Of a stretch of DNA of 64,000 nt, positions 25,320 through 33,550 are shown piece by piece. Location: assembly GCA_963770505.1 (NCBI GenBank), contig CAVYPR010000003.1:372001-436000 (forward strand). The letters are read 5' to 3'. Source of the stretch: CAVYPR01 sp963770505. Lineage in GTDB: Bacteria; Actinomycetota; Acidimicrobiia; Acidimicrobiales; RAAP-2. A program made the position numbers and the translations under genes. The notes below the pieces were generated by a model that had not been told where the DNA came from, searched no databases, and saw only the letters and a list, made by a program, of their open reading frames with translations. How positions within the stretch are numbered: the stretch's first letter is position 1; every line of letters starts with the position of its first letter.

Positions 25320-26648
25320 GTGGAGAACAGCGGCCGCGTTGCGGATGCCACCGACGGCGGGGACGCCGAAGAGGGGAGCGCTCCGCCCTCCGACGCCGCT
25401 GCGGGCCCGTCGCTGCTGGACCGCCTCACCGCCCCGGTGCGCCTGGCCACCGGGTTCTTCAGCCAACGGGCAGTGGCCAGGGCGGCACGAGCCGTGCCCC
25501 GTACGGTGCACTTCGTCACCGGCGCGCTGATCCACGGAGAAGTCGCGGACTCGGTTCCGGCCCCCAGGGTCTCGCTGGGGCTGGCGGCGCAGGTGGCCGT
25601 CGACGAGGTCCTCGTGGCCGTGGCCATGGCCCCAAGGCGGCTCCCGACGCATGACGACTTCCACCGGGTGTCGGTTGAACTGGCCGAGTCCGACGCGATG
25701 TACGGCCCCCGCGGCTGGATCGACGATCCCGCCACCTACCACCGGACCCCTCCGCCGCTGACCGAGGACGAGGTCACCTCCAGCCATGGCTGGGCCATGG
25801 GGCTCGGCTACCGGCGCCTCTACTGGGACAGCGGTTTCGCCCCGCACCCCGGGGAGCCCGGCGGGGAGCGGTGGATGGCCTTCGAGGCGAACCGCACGGC
25901 CTCGGCGGTGGTGGTGAGCCATGACGACGGCCCGCGGCCGTGGGTGATCGCCGTGCACGGCTTCTGCATGGGGTTCCCGTTCATGGACTTCCGGGGCCTC
26001 AACGTGGCCCGGATGCACCGCGAGGTCGGGATGAACGTCGCCGTGGCCACCCTGCCCCTGCACGGATCGCGCCGGTCGACCTTCATCAGCGGGGAGCCGT
26101 TCTTGTCCTTCGAGCTCATGAACGCGGTGCACGGCCTGACCCAGACCGCCTGGGACATTCGCCGGCTCATCCACTGGGTGGCCGAGCAGGGGGCGACCTC
26201 CATCACGCTCTACGGCGTCTCCCTCGGCGCCTACGCCGCCGCCCTCCTGGCCGGCCTGGACGACCGCTTCGACGCGGTGGTGGCCGGCGTCCCGGTCTCG
26301 GACTTCCCGGGGCTGTTCCACCACCACAGCCCCCAGCACGTCCGGGCCCAGGCCATCGAGCACGAGGTCATGGGCAGCGCCGCAGAGAACGTCTTCCGGG
26401 TGGTGTCACCGTTCAGCTTCGAGCCCAAGGTGCCGCAAGAGCGGCGGTACATCTTCGCCGGCTACGGCGACCGCCTGGCCCTGCCCGAGCAGGCACAGCA
26501 GCTGTGGGAGCACTGGGACCGGCCGCGCATCTCCTGGTACTCGGGGAACCACGTCGGCTATCTGTGGTCGAGGAAGGTCTCGAACTTCCTCGCTGACTCT
26601 CTCACCGACGTCGCCACGTCGGGCGCAGCACTGTCCTGCCGGGGCTGA
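25320..26648 (+). CDS. Alpha/beta hydrolase (ABHD18-like)
   Basis: A 442-aa protein. The N-terminal part (VPRTVHFVTGALIHGEVADS, LDRLTAPVRLATGF) is helical. The hydrolase core starts near RPWVIAVHGFCMGFPFMDFR. The nucleophile is probably the Ser in LYGVSLGAYAAALLAG, and the late His in YSGNHVGYLWSRKV may complete the triad. It resembles actinobacterial ABHD18-like serine hydrolases with lipid or ester substrates. The GTG at 25320 has GGGGGAGGG upstream. Its stop lies 2 bp before the WS/DGAT gene, so the two are co-transcribed and probably both handle neutral lipid. Confidence 0.75.
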   Translation: MENSGRVADATDGGDAEEGSAPPSDAAAGPSLLDRLTAPVRLATGFFSQRAVARAARAVPRTVHFVTGALIHGEVADSVPAPRVSLGLAAQVAVDEVLVAVAMAPRRLPTHDDFHRVSVELAESDAMYGPRGWIDDPATYHRTPPPLTEDEVTSSHGWAMGLGYRRLYWDSGFAPHPGEPGGERWMAFEANRTASAVVVSHDDGPRPWVIAVHGFCMGFPFMDFRGLNVARMHREVGMNVAVATLPLHGSRRSTFISGEPFLSFELMNAVHGLTQTAWDIRRLIHWVAEQGATSITLYGVSLGAYAAALLAGLDDRFDAVVAGVPVSDFPGLFHHHSPQHVRAQAIEHEVMGSAAENVFRVVSPFSFEPKVPQERRYIFAGYGDRLALPEQAQQLWEHWDRPRISWYSGNHVGYLWSRKVSNFLADSLTDVATSGAALSCRG

Positions 26649-26650
26649 CC

Positions 26651-28065
26651 GTGGAGACGATGACCGGGCTGGACGCCAAGTTCCTTTACTCAGAGACCCC
26701 CACCGCGCACATGCACACGGTCAAGGTGGCCGTGGCCGACGTCTCCGACATCGAGGGTGGCTTCACCTTCGAGGAGTTCGTCGAGGTCCTCGGGGTCCAG
26801 CTCGACCACCTCCCCCCGTTCCGGCGCCGGGCGGTGCCGGTGCCCGGCCGGTTGGGCCACCCGGTGTGGGTGGAGGACCCTGACTTCGAGCTCCACCGCC
26901 ACGTCGGGCGAATGGTGCTCCCGGCTCCGGGCGACAAGGCCCAGTTGGCGGCGGTGGTGGGGGAGTTCGCCAGCCTCCCGCTCAAGCGCGACCGGCCCCT
27001 GTGGGAGTTGCTGTTCGTCGAGGGGCTGGCCGGGGGCCGCATGGCGGTGGTGGTCAAGCTCCACCACGCCGTGGCCGACGGCACGGCGGTGGTGGCCCTC
27101 CTACACAGCGTGGTCCGGGGCATGAGCGAGGAACCGCCGGACGAGCACCAGGAGGATCCGTGGCGGCCCGAGCCCATCCCCGACCGCCGCCAGCTCCTCA
27201 AGATGGCCTACCGGGACCACGTCACCCGGTGGAAGGGGATGCCGCGCCTCGTGGGCCGCTCGGTGCGCGGGGCGAAGGCCTCGGAGCTGCGCCGCCGGAG
27301 CTTCCCCGTCCGCCCGCCCCTGCCCCTCCACCGCGTCCCGAGGACCTCGCTGAACGTCTCGCTCACAGCCGAGCGGACGTTCGCCATGACCACACTGCCG
27401 ATGGAGGAACTCAAGGCCATCCGGCGCGCCGCCGGCACGACCCTGAACGACGTCTACCTGGCCGTGTGCGCCGGGGCCATCCGGCGTTATCTCGAGGCCC
27501 GCGGCGAGCTGCCGGCGCGCTCGCTGTTGGCCAGCGTCCCGGTCTCCACCGACCCCAACGTGGCCCGGCTGCAGGGCAACCGCGTCGACAACCTCTACGT
27601 GAGCATCGGTACCGACCTGGCCGACCCCGCCGAGCGGCTCGCCCACATCAACGAGGTGACGAAGGCGGCCAAGGAGGTGCGCAGCGTCCTCGGCCACGAC
27701 CTCTTCGCGCAGCGGGCCGACGTCGTCCCCCCCACCTCTACGGCGCGCTCATCAGCGCGTGGACGCACAGCCACGCCGCCAACCGGCTTCCCCCGCCGCT
27801 CAACGCCGTGCTGTCCAACGTGGCCGGGCCGCGCGAGCGGATCTTCTTCGGCCCGATCCAGCTCGAGTCCCTTTACTCGGTGGGGCCCATCCTCGAGGGG
27901 ATCGGCCTCAACATCACCGCCTGGAGCTACGTGGACGACCTCGGGGTCTCGGTGCTCGGCTGCCCGGCCAGCCTCCCCGACCCCTGGCTGATCGTCGACG
28001 AGCTGCACGCCGCCCTCGACGAGCTGAGGGTGGCGGCCGGCCCCCCGGCCCTGGCCGGTCGGTGA
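26651..28065 (+). CDS. WS/DGAT wax-ester synthase/diacylglycerol acyltransferase, one-base frameshift
   Basis: About 471 aa when repaired. It catalyses the last step of wax ester or triacylglycerol synthesis from acyl-CoA. The catalytic HHxxxDG motif is in VVKLHHAVADGTAVV. The N-terminal METMTGLDAKFLYSETP and the later PLNAVLSNVAGP and GIGLNITAWSY are typical blocks. The frame breaks at a run of seven C (27727-27733). One more C restores DVVPPHLYGALISAW, so a homopolymer consensus error is almost certain. It is coupled to the upstream hydrolase gene. With FadD nearby it suggests lipid storage. Confidence 0.88.
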
Positions 28066-28083
28066 GCCTTCCCGGGTGACGGC

Positions 28084-28101
28084 CGGGGATCTGCGTCCCC
28101 G
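28084..28101. terminator. Hairpin between convergent WS/DGAT and acyltransferase genes
   Basis: A 6-bp stem CGGGGA/TCCCCG with a 6-nt loop, in the 41 bp between convergent stops. No T-run. Confidence 0.35.
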
Positions 28102-28106
28102 CGCCG

Positions 28107-28934
28107 CTAGCCGATGACCGGGTAGTGGCGCTCGGCGGCCAGGCGGTCGAGGGTGGCCTGCATGGTTTCGGTGAGCTCGCGGTAGCACCGGCCGACGATC
28201 TCGTCGTCGTCGGCCGCCTCGGGCCCGTAGACCGACGGCCAGTCGATGGGCTCGCCCAGCTCGACGGTGATCTTGGCGGGGAGCGGCAGGGTCGGGATGC
28301 CGCCGGGCACCACGCCCCACGGCGGACCGAGGACCAGCGGCATGACCTTGATGCGGAAGAGTCGGTCGATGCCCAGGGTCCGGGCCAGCCGCTCCCCTCG
28401 GGCCAGGACCACCACCGTCTCGTGGGCGCCGATCGACACCGCCGGGACGACTGGGACACCGGTCCGCAGGGCCAGGCGGATGAAACCGAGACGGCCGTTG
28501 AAGTCGATGTGGTTCCGGTCCCGCCACGGCCGGAAGACGTCGAAGTCCCCCCCGGGGAAGTCGATCAGCACGCCCCCGCCGCGCAGGATCCCCTCGGCCG
28601 TCTCCCGGTCGGCCTCCACCGCGCCGCCGCGTCCCAACACGGTGGCGACCCCCGGCGTCCCCATGACGAAGGAGTGGAAGAGGGCGTAGACCGGCTCGTC
28701 CTCGCCGCGCTCGCGCCACCAGGCGGTGAGCAGGACGGGGAGGTCGGGCGGCGTCTGCCCGCCGGAGTGGTTGCCGACCACGAGGAAGGGCCCGCGGTCC
28801 GGCAGGCGATCGAAGCCCCGGACCTCGGGGCGGAACCAGGACGCGTAGAGCTCGAGGACCGGGCGGACCGCTCGGAGGAACCCCGGGTCCCGCCGCCCCC
28901 CCGCCAGGCGCTGTGTGCCCTCCCACGTCTCCAC
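28107..28934 (-). CDS. Lysophospholipid acyltransferase-family protein
   Basis: A 275-aa PlsC-type acyltransferase transferring an acyl group to a glycerolipid. Block I is NHSGGQTPPD, a spaced variant of the HxxxxD motif. LIDFPGGDFDVFRPWRDRN is in the place of the EGTRS block, and VPVVPAVSIGAHE follows. The EGTRS block is replaced by FPGGD, as in the DGAT2-like/Tmem68 branch. Start: I prefer GTG 28934 (VETWEGTQ) because CATAGT lies 6 nt upstream, with 28949 the alternative. It may work with the WS/DGAT, which is convergent. Confidence 0.75.
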   Translation of the reverse strand: METWEGTQRLAGGRRDPGFLRAVRPVLELYASWFRPEVRGFDRLPDRGPFLVVGNHSGGQTPPDLPVLLTAWWRERGEDEPVYALFHSFVMGTPGVATVLGRGGAVEADRETAEGILRGGGVLIDFPGGDFDVFRPWRDRNHIDFNGRLGFIRLALRTGVPVVPAVSIGAHETVVVLARGERLARTLGIDRLFRIKVMPLVLGPPWGVVPGGIPTLPLPAKITVELGEPIDWPSVYGPEAADDDEIVGRCYRELTETMQATLDRLAAERHYPVIG

Positions 28935-29031
28935 ACCGACACTATGCACCCTGGCCCCATCGGCCGTCAGGGGCCCCGCGGCCCGGACGGTGCCGTCGCC
29001 GAGCGGACCGGGGCGCCGCCGACGGCCGGGC

Positions 29032-29080
29032 TACCGTCTCCGGCGTGAGCACACGCCCCTCGAAGCCGGCACGGCCATGA
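29032..29080 (+). promoter_or_regulatory. Leaderless promoter box and 11-codon leader ORF before iolB
   Basis: TACCGT (29032-29037) is followed after 7 nt by GTG 29045, opening an 11-codon frame VSTRPSKPARP whose TGA (29078-29080) overlaps the iolB ATG as ATGA. The geometry matches the other leaderless starts in the window, so this short frame may be translated and couple translation of iolB. Confidence 0.45.
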
Positions 29081-29967
29081 CCGGCCGCCTGCACTGGCCG
29101 ACCGGGTCGCTCCGCAGCGGGGAGTACGCCGTGGAGCTCACGCCCGAGCGCGCCGGATGGACCTACTGCGGCCTGCGGGTCGCCGAGCTGCCACCGGGGA
29201 GACGGCTGGACCTGTCGACCGGCGGCGAGGAGATGGCCGTCCTCCCCCTGGCGGGCTCGCTCGAGATCGCGGTGGAGGGCCGGGTGCTCGAACTGGAGGG
29301 CCGCAGGAGCGTCTTCGCCAAGGTCACCGACTGGGCCTACCTGCCCATCGCCACCGAGGCCACGCTGCGCTCGCCCGGGGGCTGCCGGGTCGCCCTCCCC
29401 TCGTCGCGGGCGACCCGGCGGCTCTCGGCGGTGAGGGTCGCCGCCGAGGACGTCCCGGTCGAGGTGCGCGGGGCGGGCCCGTCCACCCGGCAGGTCACGA
29501 ACTTCATGTCCCCCGACGCGTTCAGTGGAGCCGACCGCCTCATGTGCGTGGAGGTGTTGACGCCGGAGGGCAACTGGTCCTCCTGGCCGCCGCACAAGCA
29601 CGACGACTCGCCGGAATGCCCGGTGGAGCTCGAGGAGATCTACTACTTCGGCATCGCCGAGGGCGGGGGGACCGGTGGCGCCGGGTTCGCCGTGCACCGC
29701 ACCTACACAGCCGTCGGGGCCATCGACGAGTGCGCGGTGGTGGGGGACGGCGACGTCTTCTGCGTGCCCCGCGGCTACCACGGCCCCTCGATGGCCGGCC
29801 CGGGCTACCCGCTCTACTACCTGAACGTCCTGGCTGGCCCCGGGGGCGAGCGCACCATGTCCTTCTGCGACGACCCCGACCACGCCTGGATCCGCGGGAG
29901 CTGGGACGCGATGGCCCAGGACCCCCGCTGCCCCCTCACCGGTGCCGGGGGTCCCGTCCGGGTCTGA
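29077..29967 (+). CDS. iolB: 5-deoxy-glucuronate isomerase
   Basis: A 296-aa bicupin isomerase of myo-inositol catabolism, converting 5-deoxy-glucuronate to 2-deoxy-5-keto-gluconate. The N-terminal LTPERAGWTYCGLRVAEL is family-typical. Metal ligands are in WPPHKHDDSPE with a downstream Glu in ELEEIYYF, and the second-half block is GDVFCVPRGYHGPSMAGPGY. The length matches IolB. No other iol gene lies beside it, which is unusual, so a wider inositol locus should be elsewhere. The ATG at 29077 overlaps the stop of a possible leaderless leader ORF. Confidence 0.9.
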   Translation: MTGRLHWPTGSLRSGEYAVELTPERAGWTYCGLRVAELPPGRRLDLSTGGEEMAVLPLAGSLEIAVEGRVLELEGRRSVFAKVTDWAYLPIATEATLRSPGGCRVALPSSRATRRLSAVRVAAEDVPVEVRGAGPSTRQVTNFMSPDAFSGADRLMCVEVLTPEGNWSSWPPHKHDDSPECPVELEEIYYFGIAEGGGTGGAGFAVHRTYTAVGAIDECAVVGDGDVFCVPRGYHGPSMAGPGYPLYYLNVLAGPGGERTMSFCDDPDHAWIRGSWDAMAQDPRCPLTGAGGPVRV

Positions 29968-29971
29968 CCGC

Positions 29972-29998
29972 GCGCCGGCTGGGCTTCGGTGCCGGCGC
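29972..29998. terminator. Hairpin between convergent iolB and membrane-protein genes
   Basis: A perfect 8-bp stem GCGCCGGC (29972-29979) / GCCGGCGC (29991-29998) with an 11-nt loop, located 5 bp after the iolB stop. No T-run. It probably works in both directions. Confidence 0.5.
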
Positions 29999-30005
29999 AG
30001 GCCCC

Positions 30006-30248
30006 TCAGGGTCCGCGATCCGGCGGTGCGGCACCGGACGAGCGTCGGCGGCCCCGGAAGACGGAGGCGACGAGCACCACCACCACCGCCACGGGCAACA
30101 CGACGATGGCCGCCGCCCGCTGGTGGCGCAGGAGGACGGCGAGGACCACGACGGCCACCACCGCGCCGAACAGCTCGGGGGTGTCGCCCACGAGAAACTC
30201 CCACAGGAACCGCCCGAAGGCAGCCGCGCCCCGCCGCACCCGGCTCAC
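30006..30248 (-). CDS. Small membrane protein, 80 aa
   Basis: Two hydrophobic helices (LFGAVVAVVVLAVLL and AAAIVVLPVAVVVVLVASVF) separated by a short RHQR turn, with a basic C-terminal tail. The family is not recognised. The GTG start overlaps the TGA of the larger membrane protein gene upstream (30245-30248), so the two are translationally coupled and may form one complex. Confidence 0.6.
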   Translation of the reverse strand: MSRVRRGAAAFGRFLWEFLVGDTPELFGAVVAVVVLAVLLRHQRAAAIVVLPVAVVVVLVASVFRGRRRSSGAAPPDRGP

Positions 30249-31090
30249 TGTTCCGCCGTCTCGGGTTGCCCGGCGCCGGCCGACGGCGCCGGGTCGCGGG
30301 GCACGGGTCCGCCCCCCTCGGCGGCGGTTCCCGTCGGCTCGGGGGCGAGGGTCCGCATCCAGGCGACGCTGGCCGCGGTGACCACCGCGAAGATCCCCAC
30401 CAGCACCACGATGGCCAGGTCACTTCCCGGCCAGTGCACCCCCGCGCCCTCGCCGATCCAGAAGAGGCCGAAGCTGGTCAGCATGATGCCGACGGCGATC
30501 TTGAGCGTGTTCTCGGGAACCGCGGACAGCTGGCGGGCCACCACCACGCCGACCACCGTCACGAGCACCACCGCGGCCGCGGCGGCGCCGGCCGCCCACC
30601 CCAGCCGGTGCTGGCTCGCCCCCAGGCTGACCACGATCAGCACCACCTCGACCCCCTCGAGGAACGTCCCCTTGAAGGCGACGGCGAAGGCCAGGCCGTC
30701 ACGCCCCTTGGTGGCGCGCCCCGACGCCCCGGCACTGTCGGCGGCGCGCAGCTCGGCGGCCGTCTCGGCGTAGATGGCGTCTTCGTCGTGCTTCGCCTTG
30801 TGGCCGCTGGCCCGCAGGATCGCCTTGCGAAGCCATGAGAGGCCGAGGATCAGCAGCAGGGCACCGACCACCACCCGCAGCGTGTCGATCGGGACGTAGT
30901 GCACCAGCGGGACCCCGACCACCGCCACCAGGGCCGCCAGGAGCGCGACGGCGGTGAGCGCCCCCTCGAGGGCCGAGCGCCAGCTGCGGGTGGAGCCGGC
31001 GGCGACCACGATGGTGAGCGCCTCGACGGCCTCGACGGTGGTGGCCGCGAAGACCGCCAGCAGTAGGACCGTCGTCGACGAGGTGCTCAC
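30245..31090 (-). CDS. FTR1-like/COG4280 integral membrane protein
   Basis: A 281-aa protein with about seven membrane helices. Two Glu-rich helix motifs, TTVEAVEALTIVVAAG near the N-terminus and GTFLEGVEVVLIVVSLG in the middle, resemble the REGLE-type motifs of FTR1 iron permeases, though the Arg is missing. The loop between them is charged (GHKAKHDEDAIYAETAAEL). The function is unknown. Metal transport is an inference from the duplicated ExxE pattern. The C-terminal tail is Pro/Ala-rich. It is the first gene of a coupled pair with the 80-aa membrane protein. Confidence 0.65.
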   Translation of the reverse strand: MSTSSTTVLLLAVFAATTVEAVEALTIVVAAGSTRSWRSALEGALTAVALLAALVAVVGVPLVHYVPIDTLRVVVGALLLILGLSWLRKAILRASGHKAKHDEDAIYAETAAELRAADSAGASGRATKGRDGLAFAVAFKGTFLEGVEVVLIVVSLGASQHRLGWAAGAAAAAVVLVTVVGVVVARQLSAVPENTLKIAVGIMLTSFGLFWIGEGAGVHWPGSDLAIVVLVGIFAVVTAASVAWMRTLAPEPTGTAAEGGGPVPRDPAPSAGAGQPETAEQ

Positions 31091-31272
31091 CGCACCCGCC
31101 GACCCGCCGCCGGGCGCGGAGCCCGCCCGTCGCCCAGGGCCGGGCCGTCCCCGTGCCTCGTCCCGCCGCCGGGTGCCTCCACCCCCCTATGGTTCCACCC
31201 CCCGGCGTGCCCGGGGTGCGGCGGGGGGGCCCGGCGTCCTCCCCCGGCCCGGGCGACCGCGGTCGAGGGAGT

Positions 31273-32028
31273 TCAAGCCCGCATGACCTGGCCCCCGTCG
31301 ACGTTGAAGATGTGCCCGGTGACCCAGGACGCGTCGTCCGAGAGCAGGAACTGGCACATGCCCACCAGGTCCTCGGGGGTCCCCTGGCGTTTGAGGGCCA
31401 GGTTGGAGACGATCTGGTCGATGAAGACCTCGGGGACCACCGACCGGGCCGCCTCGGTGTCGATGGGCCCTGGGGCGATGGCGTTGACCCGTATGTTCAT
31501 GCCGCCCAGCTCGTGGGCGAGCTGCTGGGTGAGTGAGTTCACCCCCGCCTTGGCCAGGCCGTAGAAGCCGGCGTAGACGTAGGCCGCCGTCGAGGACTGG
31601 TTGACGACGGACCCGCCGCCCCTGGCTCGCATGGCCGGGTAGCAGACCCGGGTGCAGTTGAGGGCACCGAGCAGGTTCACCGCCAAGAAGCGCTGGAGGT
31701 AGTCCCAGTCCACGCTGAGCAGCAGGTCCAGCTGCATCCCGCCGAAGATGGCGGCGTTGTTGACGAGGAAGTCGATGCCCTCCAGCTCGGCCAGGGCACG
31801 CTCGGCCATGGCGGCCGCCGACACCGGGTCGGCCACGTCGACCTGGCAGGCCACCGCCCGCCCGCCGCCACCGGCGATGCCCTGGGCGACGCGCTCGGCC
31901 CCCGCGCCGTCGATGTCGGCCACCACCACCGACGCCCCGGAGCGGGCCAGGGCCTCGGCGTAGGCCTGTCCGATGCCACCGCCGGCGCCGGTCACCACCG
32001 CCACCTTGCCGCTGAAGTCGAACGTCAC
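31273..32028 (-). CDS. Short-chain dehydrogenase/reductase
   Basis: A 251-aa classical SDR. The cofactor loop is VVTGAGGGIGQAYAEAL with Asp in VVVADIDGAG, suggesting NAD(H). NNAAIFGG stands for the NNAG motif, and the catalytic residues are in NQSSTAAYVYAGFYGLAKAG. PGPIDTEA follows. FabG-like members act on hydroxyacyl or terpenoid/steroid alcohols, and the substrate here is unknown. The start overlaps the stop of the CMD-family gene (GTGA), so they form an operon. From 31091 to 31272 I see no gene. Confidence 0.85.
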   Translation of the reverse strand: MTFDFSGKVAVVTGAGGGIGQAYAEALARSGASVVVADIDGAGAERVAQGIAGGGGRAVACQVDVADPVSAAAMAERALAELEGIDFLVNNAAIFGGMQLDLLLSVDWDYLQRFLAVNLLGALNCTRVCYPAMRARGGGSVVNQSSTAAYVYAGFYGLAKAGVNSLTQQLAHELGGMNIRVNAIAPGPIDTEAARSVVPEVFIDQIVSNLALKRQGTPEDLVGMCQFLLSDDASWVTGHIFNVDGGQVMRA

Positions 32029-32435
32029 CGCCCCTCCGCGCCCGTGCCGCCCGAGGCCGGGCGCCCGGCCGCGGCGATCGCCCGCTCGGCCGCCCCGGCG
32101 AGAGTCGTCGAGAGCGGCCAGCCCACGTAGTGGGTGAGGTGGATGACGACCTCGCGGGCCTGGTCGACGTCGAGCTCGCCGCGCTCGAGGGCGCAGGCGA
32201 ACTGGATCTCCAACAGCTCGCCCATGCCCAGTGCGGCGAGCGTGCCGATGGTCAGGAGCCGGCGTTCGCGCAGGTCCAGTCCCGGCCGGGTCCAGACGGT
32301 GCCGAAGAGGTGGTCGACGGTGATGGCCGTGTAGTCGCCCGGCACGTCAGCCGGGTCGACCTTGAACCCGTAGACCTCCTCCATCTTGGCCATGCCCCGT
32401 GCCCTGGCGGGCCCGGGCTCGGCGGCGGCGCTCAT
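32025..32435 (-). CDS. Carboxymuconolactone decarboxylase (CMD)-family protein
   Basis: A 136-aa alpha-helical CMD/AhpD-like protein. The block RERRLLTIGTLAALGMGELL followed by EIQFACALERGELDVDQARE is the CMD signature, and VIHLTHYVGWPLSTTL closes it. The Cys pair of peroxidase-type members is absent (single Cys in FACAL), so a decarboxylase- or isomerase-like role is likelier than AhpD activity. The ATG at 32435 has AGAGGG 6 nt upstream, and an internal ATG (MAKMEEV) is an alternative. It is coupled to the SDR. Confidence 0.75.
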   Translation of the reverse strand: MSAAAEPGPARARGMAKMEEVYGFKVDPADVPGDYTAITVDHLFGTVWTRPGLDLRERRLLTIGTLAALGMGELLEIQFACALERGELDVDQAREVVIHLTHYVGWPLSTTLAGAAERAIAAAGRPASGGTGAEGR

Positions 32436-32557
32436 GGTGTGCCCTCTGGTGCCTGCGGGTGTCGCCCGTTGCCGACGTCCATGTGCCCTCCTCTTTTCGT
32501 GTCTGGGTCCCTCGAGCGTGTCACCGGCCGGCCGGCCAACGGCGCGCGCCGCAGCGG

Positions 32558-33487
32558 TCAGTGGCCCGGCGGTGCTACGTCCGGCGGATCTTCGGGCATG
32601 CCGAACACCCGGTCCGCGTAGTCCTCGGTGAGCCGGGCCACCGGCACGTCGACCCCCAGCGTCCCGGCCAGGGCGATGGCCGCACCGAGGTCCTTGTGGG
32701 CCAGCCGGTTGGCCGCGGACATCGGGGGAATGAGCCCGGCGTCGGTGGGGACGTCGGCCCGCAGCGGACGCGCCGTCTCACGGAACATGAGGGTGGAGGC
32801 GCCCCCGATGTGTCGGTCGCTCTCCCGGATGGCCTCGGCCAGGAGCGGCAGGGGGATCCCCGCCGCCTCCGCCAGCACCTGGGCCTCGTAGGCGGCGAGC
32901 CACGACCCGTACTGCACCAGGTTGCGGGCCAGCTTGGCCGAGAGGCCCGCGCCCACCGGGCCCATGTGCAGCACGCGCGAACCCAGGACGTCGAGCACGG
33001 GGCGGACCCGTTCCACCGCCTCGTCGGTGCCCCCGACCATGCAGACGAGCTGGCCGCTGGCGGCCGCCCCCGGCCCTCCGCTCACTCCGCAGTCCACCAC
33101 GAGCACCCCGTGTCGGGCCGCCTGCCCGGCGAGGTCGAGGGCGGTCTCGATCGACACGGTGCTGAGGACGATCACGGCGATCCCGGGCCTCCCGGCCGCC
33201 AGGATGCCGTCGGGCCCGGCTATCACCGTCCTCACCTGTGCGTCGTCGACCACCGCCACCAGCACCACGTCGCAGTCGGCGGCCACCTCGGCCGGGGTGG
33301 CCGCCACCCGGGCCCCGGGCCGGAAGGGCTCGGTGGCCTCGGGACGCACGTCGCACACGGTCAGGTCGACGCCGGACTGGGCCAGCGTGCCGGCCACGCC
33401 GCGCCCGATGTCCCCCAGGCCGACGACCCCGGTGGGGGGCACGGCGATGTCACGGTCGTCCGGTGCGGCGTCGCCGGCAGCGGCCAT
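32558..33487 (-). CDS. Beta-hydroxyacid dehydrogenase (3-hydroxyisobutyrate dehydrogenase-like)
   Basis: A 309-aa NAD(P)-binding oxidoreductase. The Rossmann loop is GVVGLGDIGRGVAGTL. The substrate-binding VDCGVSGGPGAAASGQLVCM matches the DAPVSGG motif, and the catalytic Lys is in GPVGAGLSAKLARNLVQYG. The family includes 3-hydroxyisobutyrate, tartronate semialdehyde and 6-phosphogluconate-like dehydrogenases. The ATG at 33487 has GGAGGAG 6 nt upstream. It is divergent from the CYP51 operon, separated by a 63-bp region with a palindrome, so both may share a regulator. Confidence 0.82.
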   Translation of the reverse strand: MAAAGDAAPDDRDIAVPPTGVVGLGDIGRGVAGTLAQSGVDLTVCDVRPEATEPFRPGARVAATPAEVAADCDVVLVAVVDDAQVRTVIAGPDGILAAGRPGIAVIVLSTVSIETALDLAGQAARHGVLVVDCGVSGGPGAAASGQLVCMVGGTDEAVERVRPVLDVLGSRVLHMGPVGAGLSAKLARNLVQYGSWLAAYEAQVLAEAAGIPLPLLAEAIRESDRHIGGASTLMFRETARPLRADVPTDAGLIPPMSAANRLAHKDLGAAIALAGTLGVDVPVARLTEDYADRVFGMPEDPPDVAPPGH

Positions 33488-33529
33488 GGGCGCTCCTCCG
33501 TCAGCTGGGGTGGTGGATTTGGACAGCAT

Positions 33530-33547
33530 TCCAGACTATAGTTTGGA
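33530..33547. promoter_or_regulatory. Palindromic operator candidate upstream of the CYP51 operon
   Basis: TCCAGACTATAGTTTGGA is an 18-bp palindrome with one mismatched pair of positions, centred in the divergent region and ending 3 bp before the first ATG. It contains TATAGT (33537-33542), 8 nt before that ATG, a plausible leaderless -10. TTTGGACA also recurs at 33518-33525 and 33543-33550. The TetR-family gene two places downstream is the obvious candidate binder. Confidence 0.5.
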
Positions 33548-33550
33548 CAA

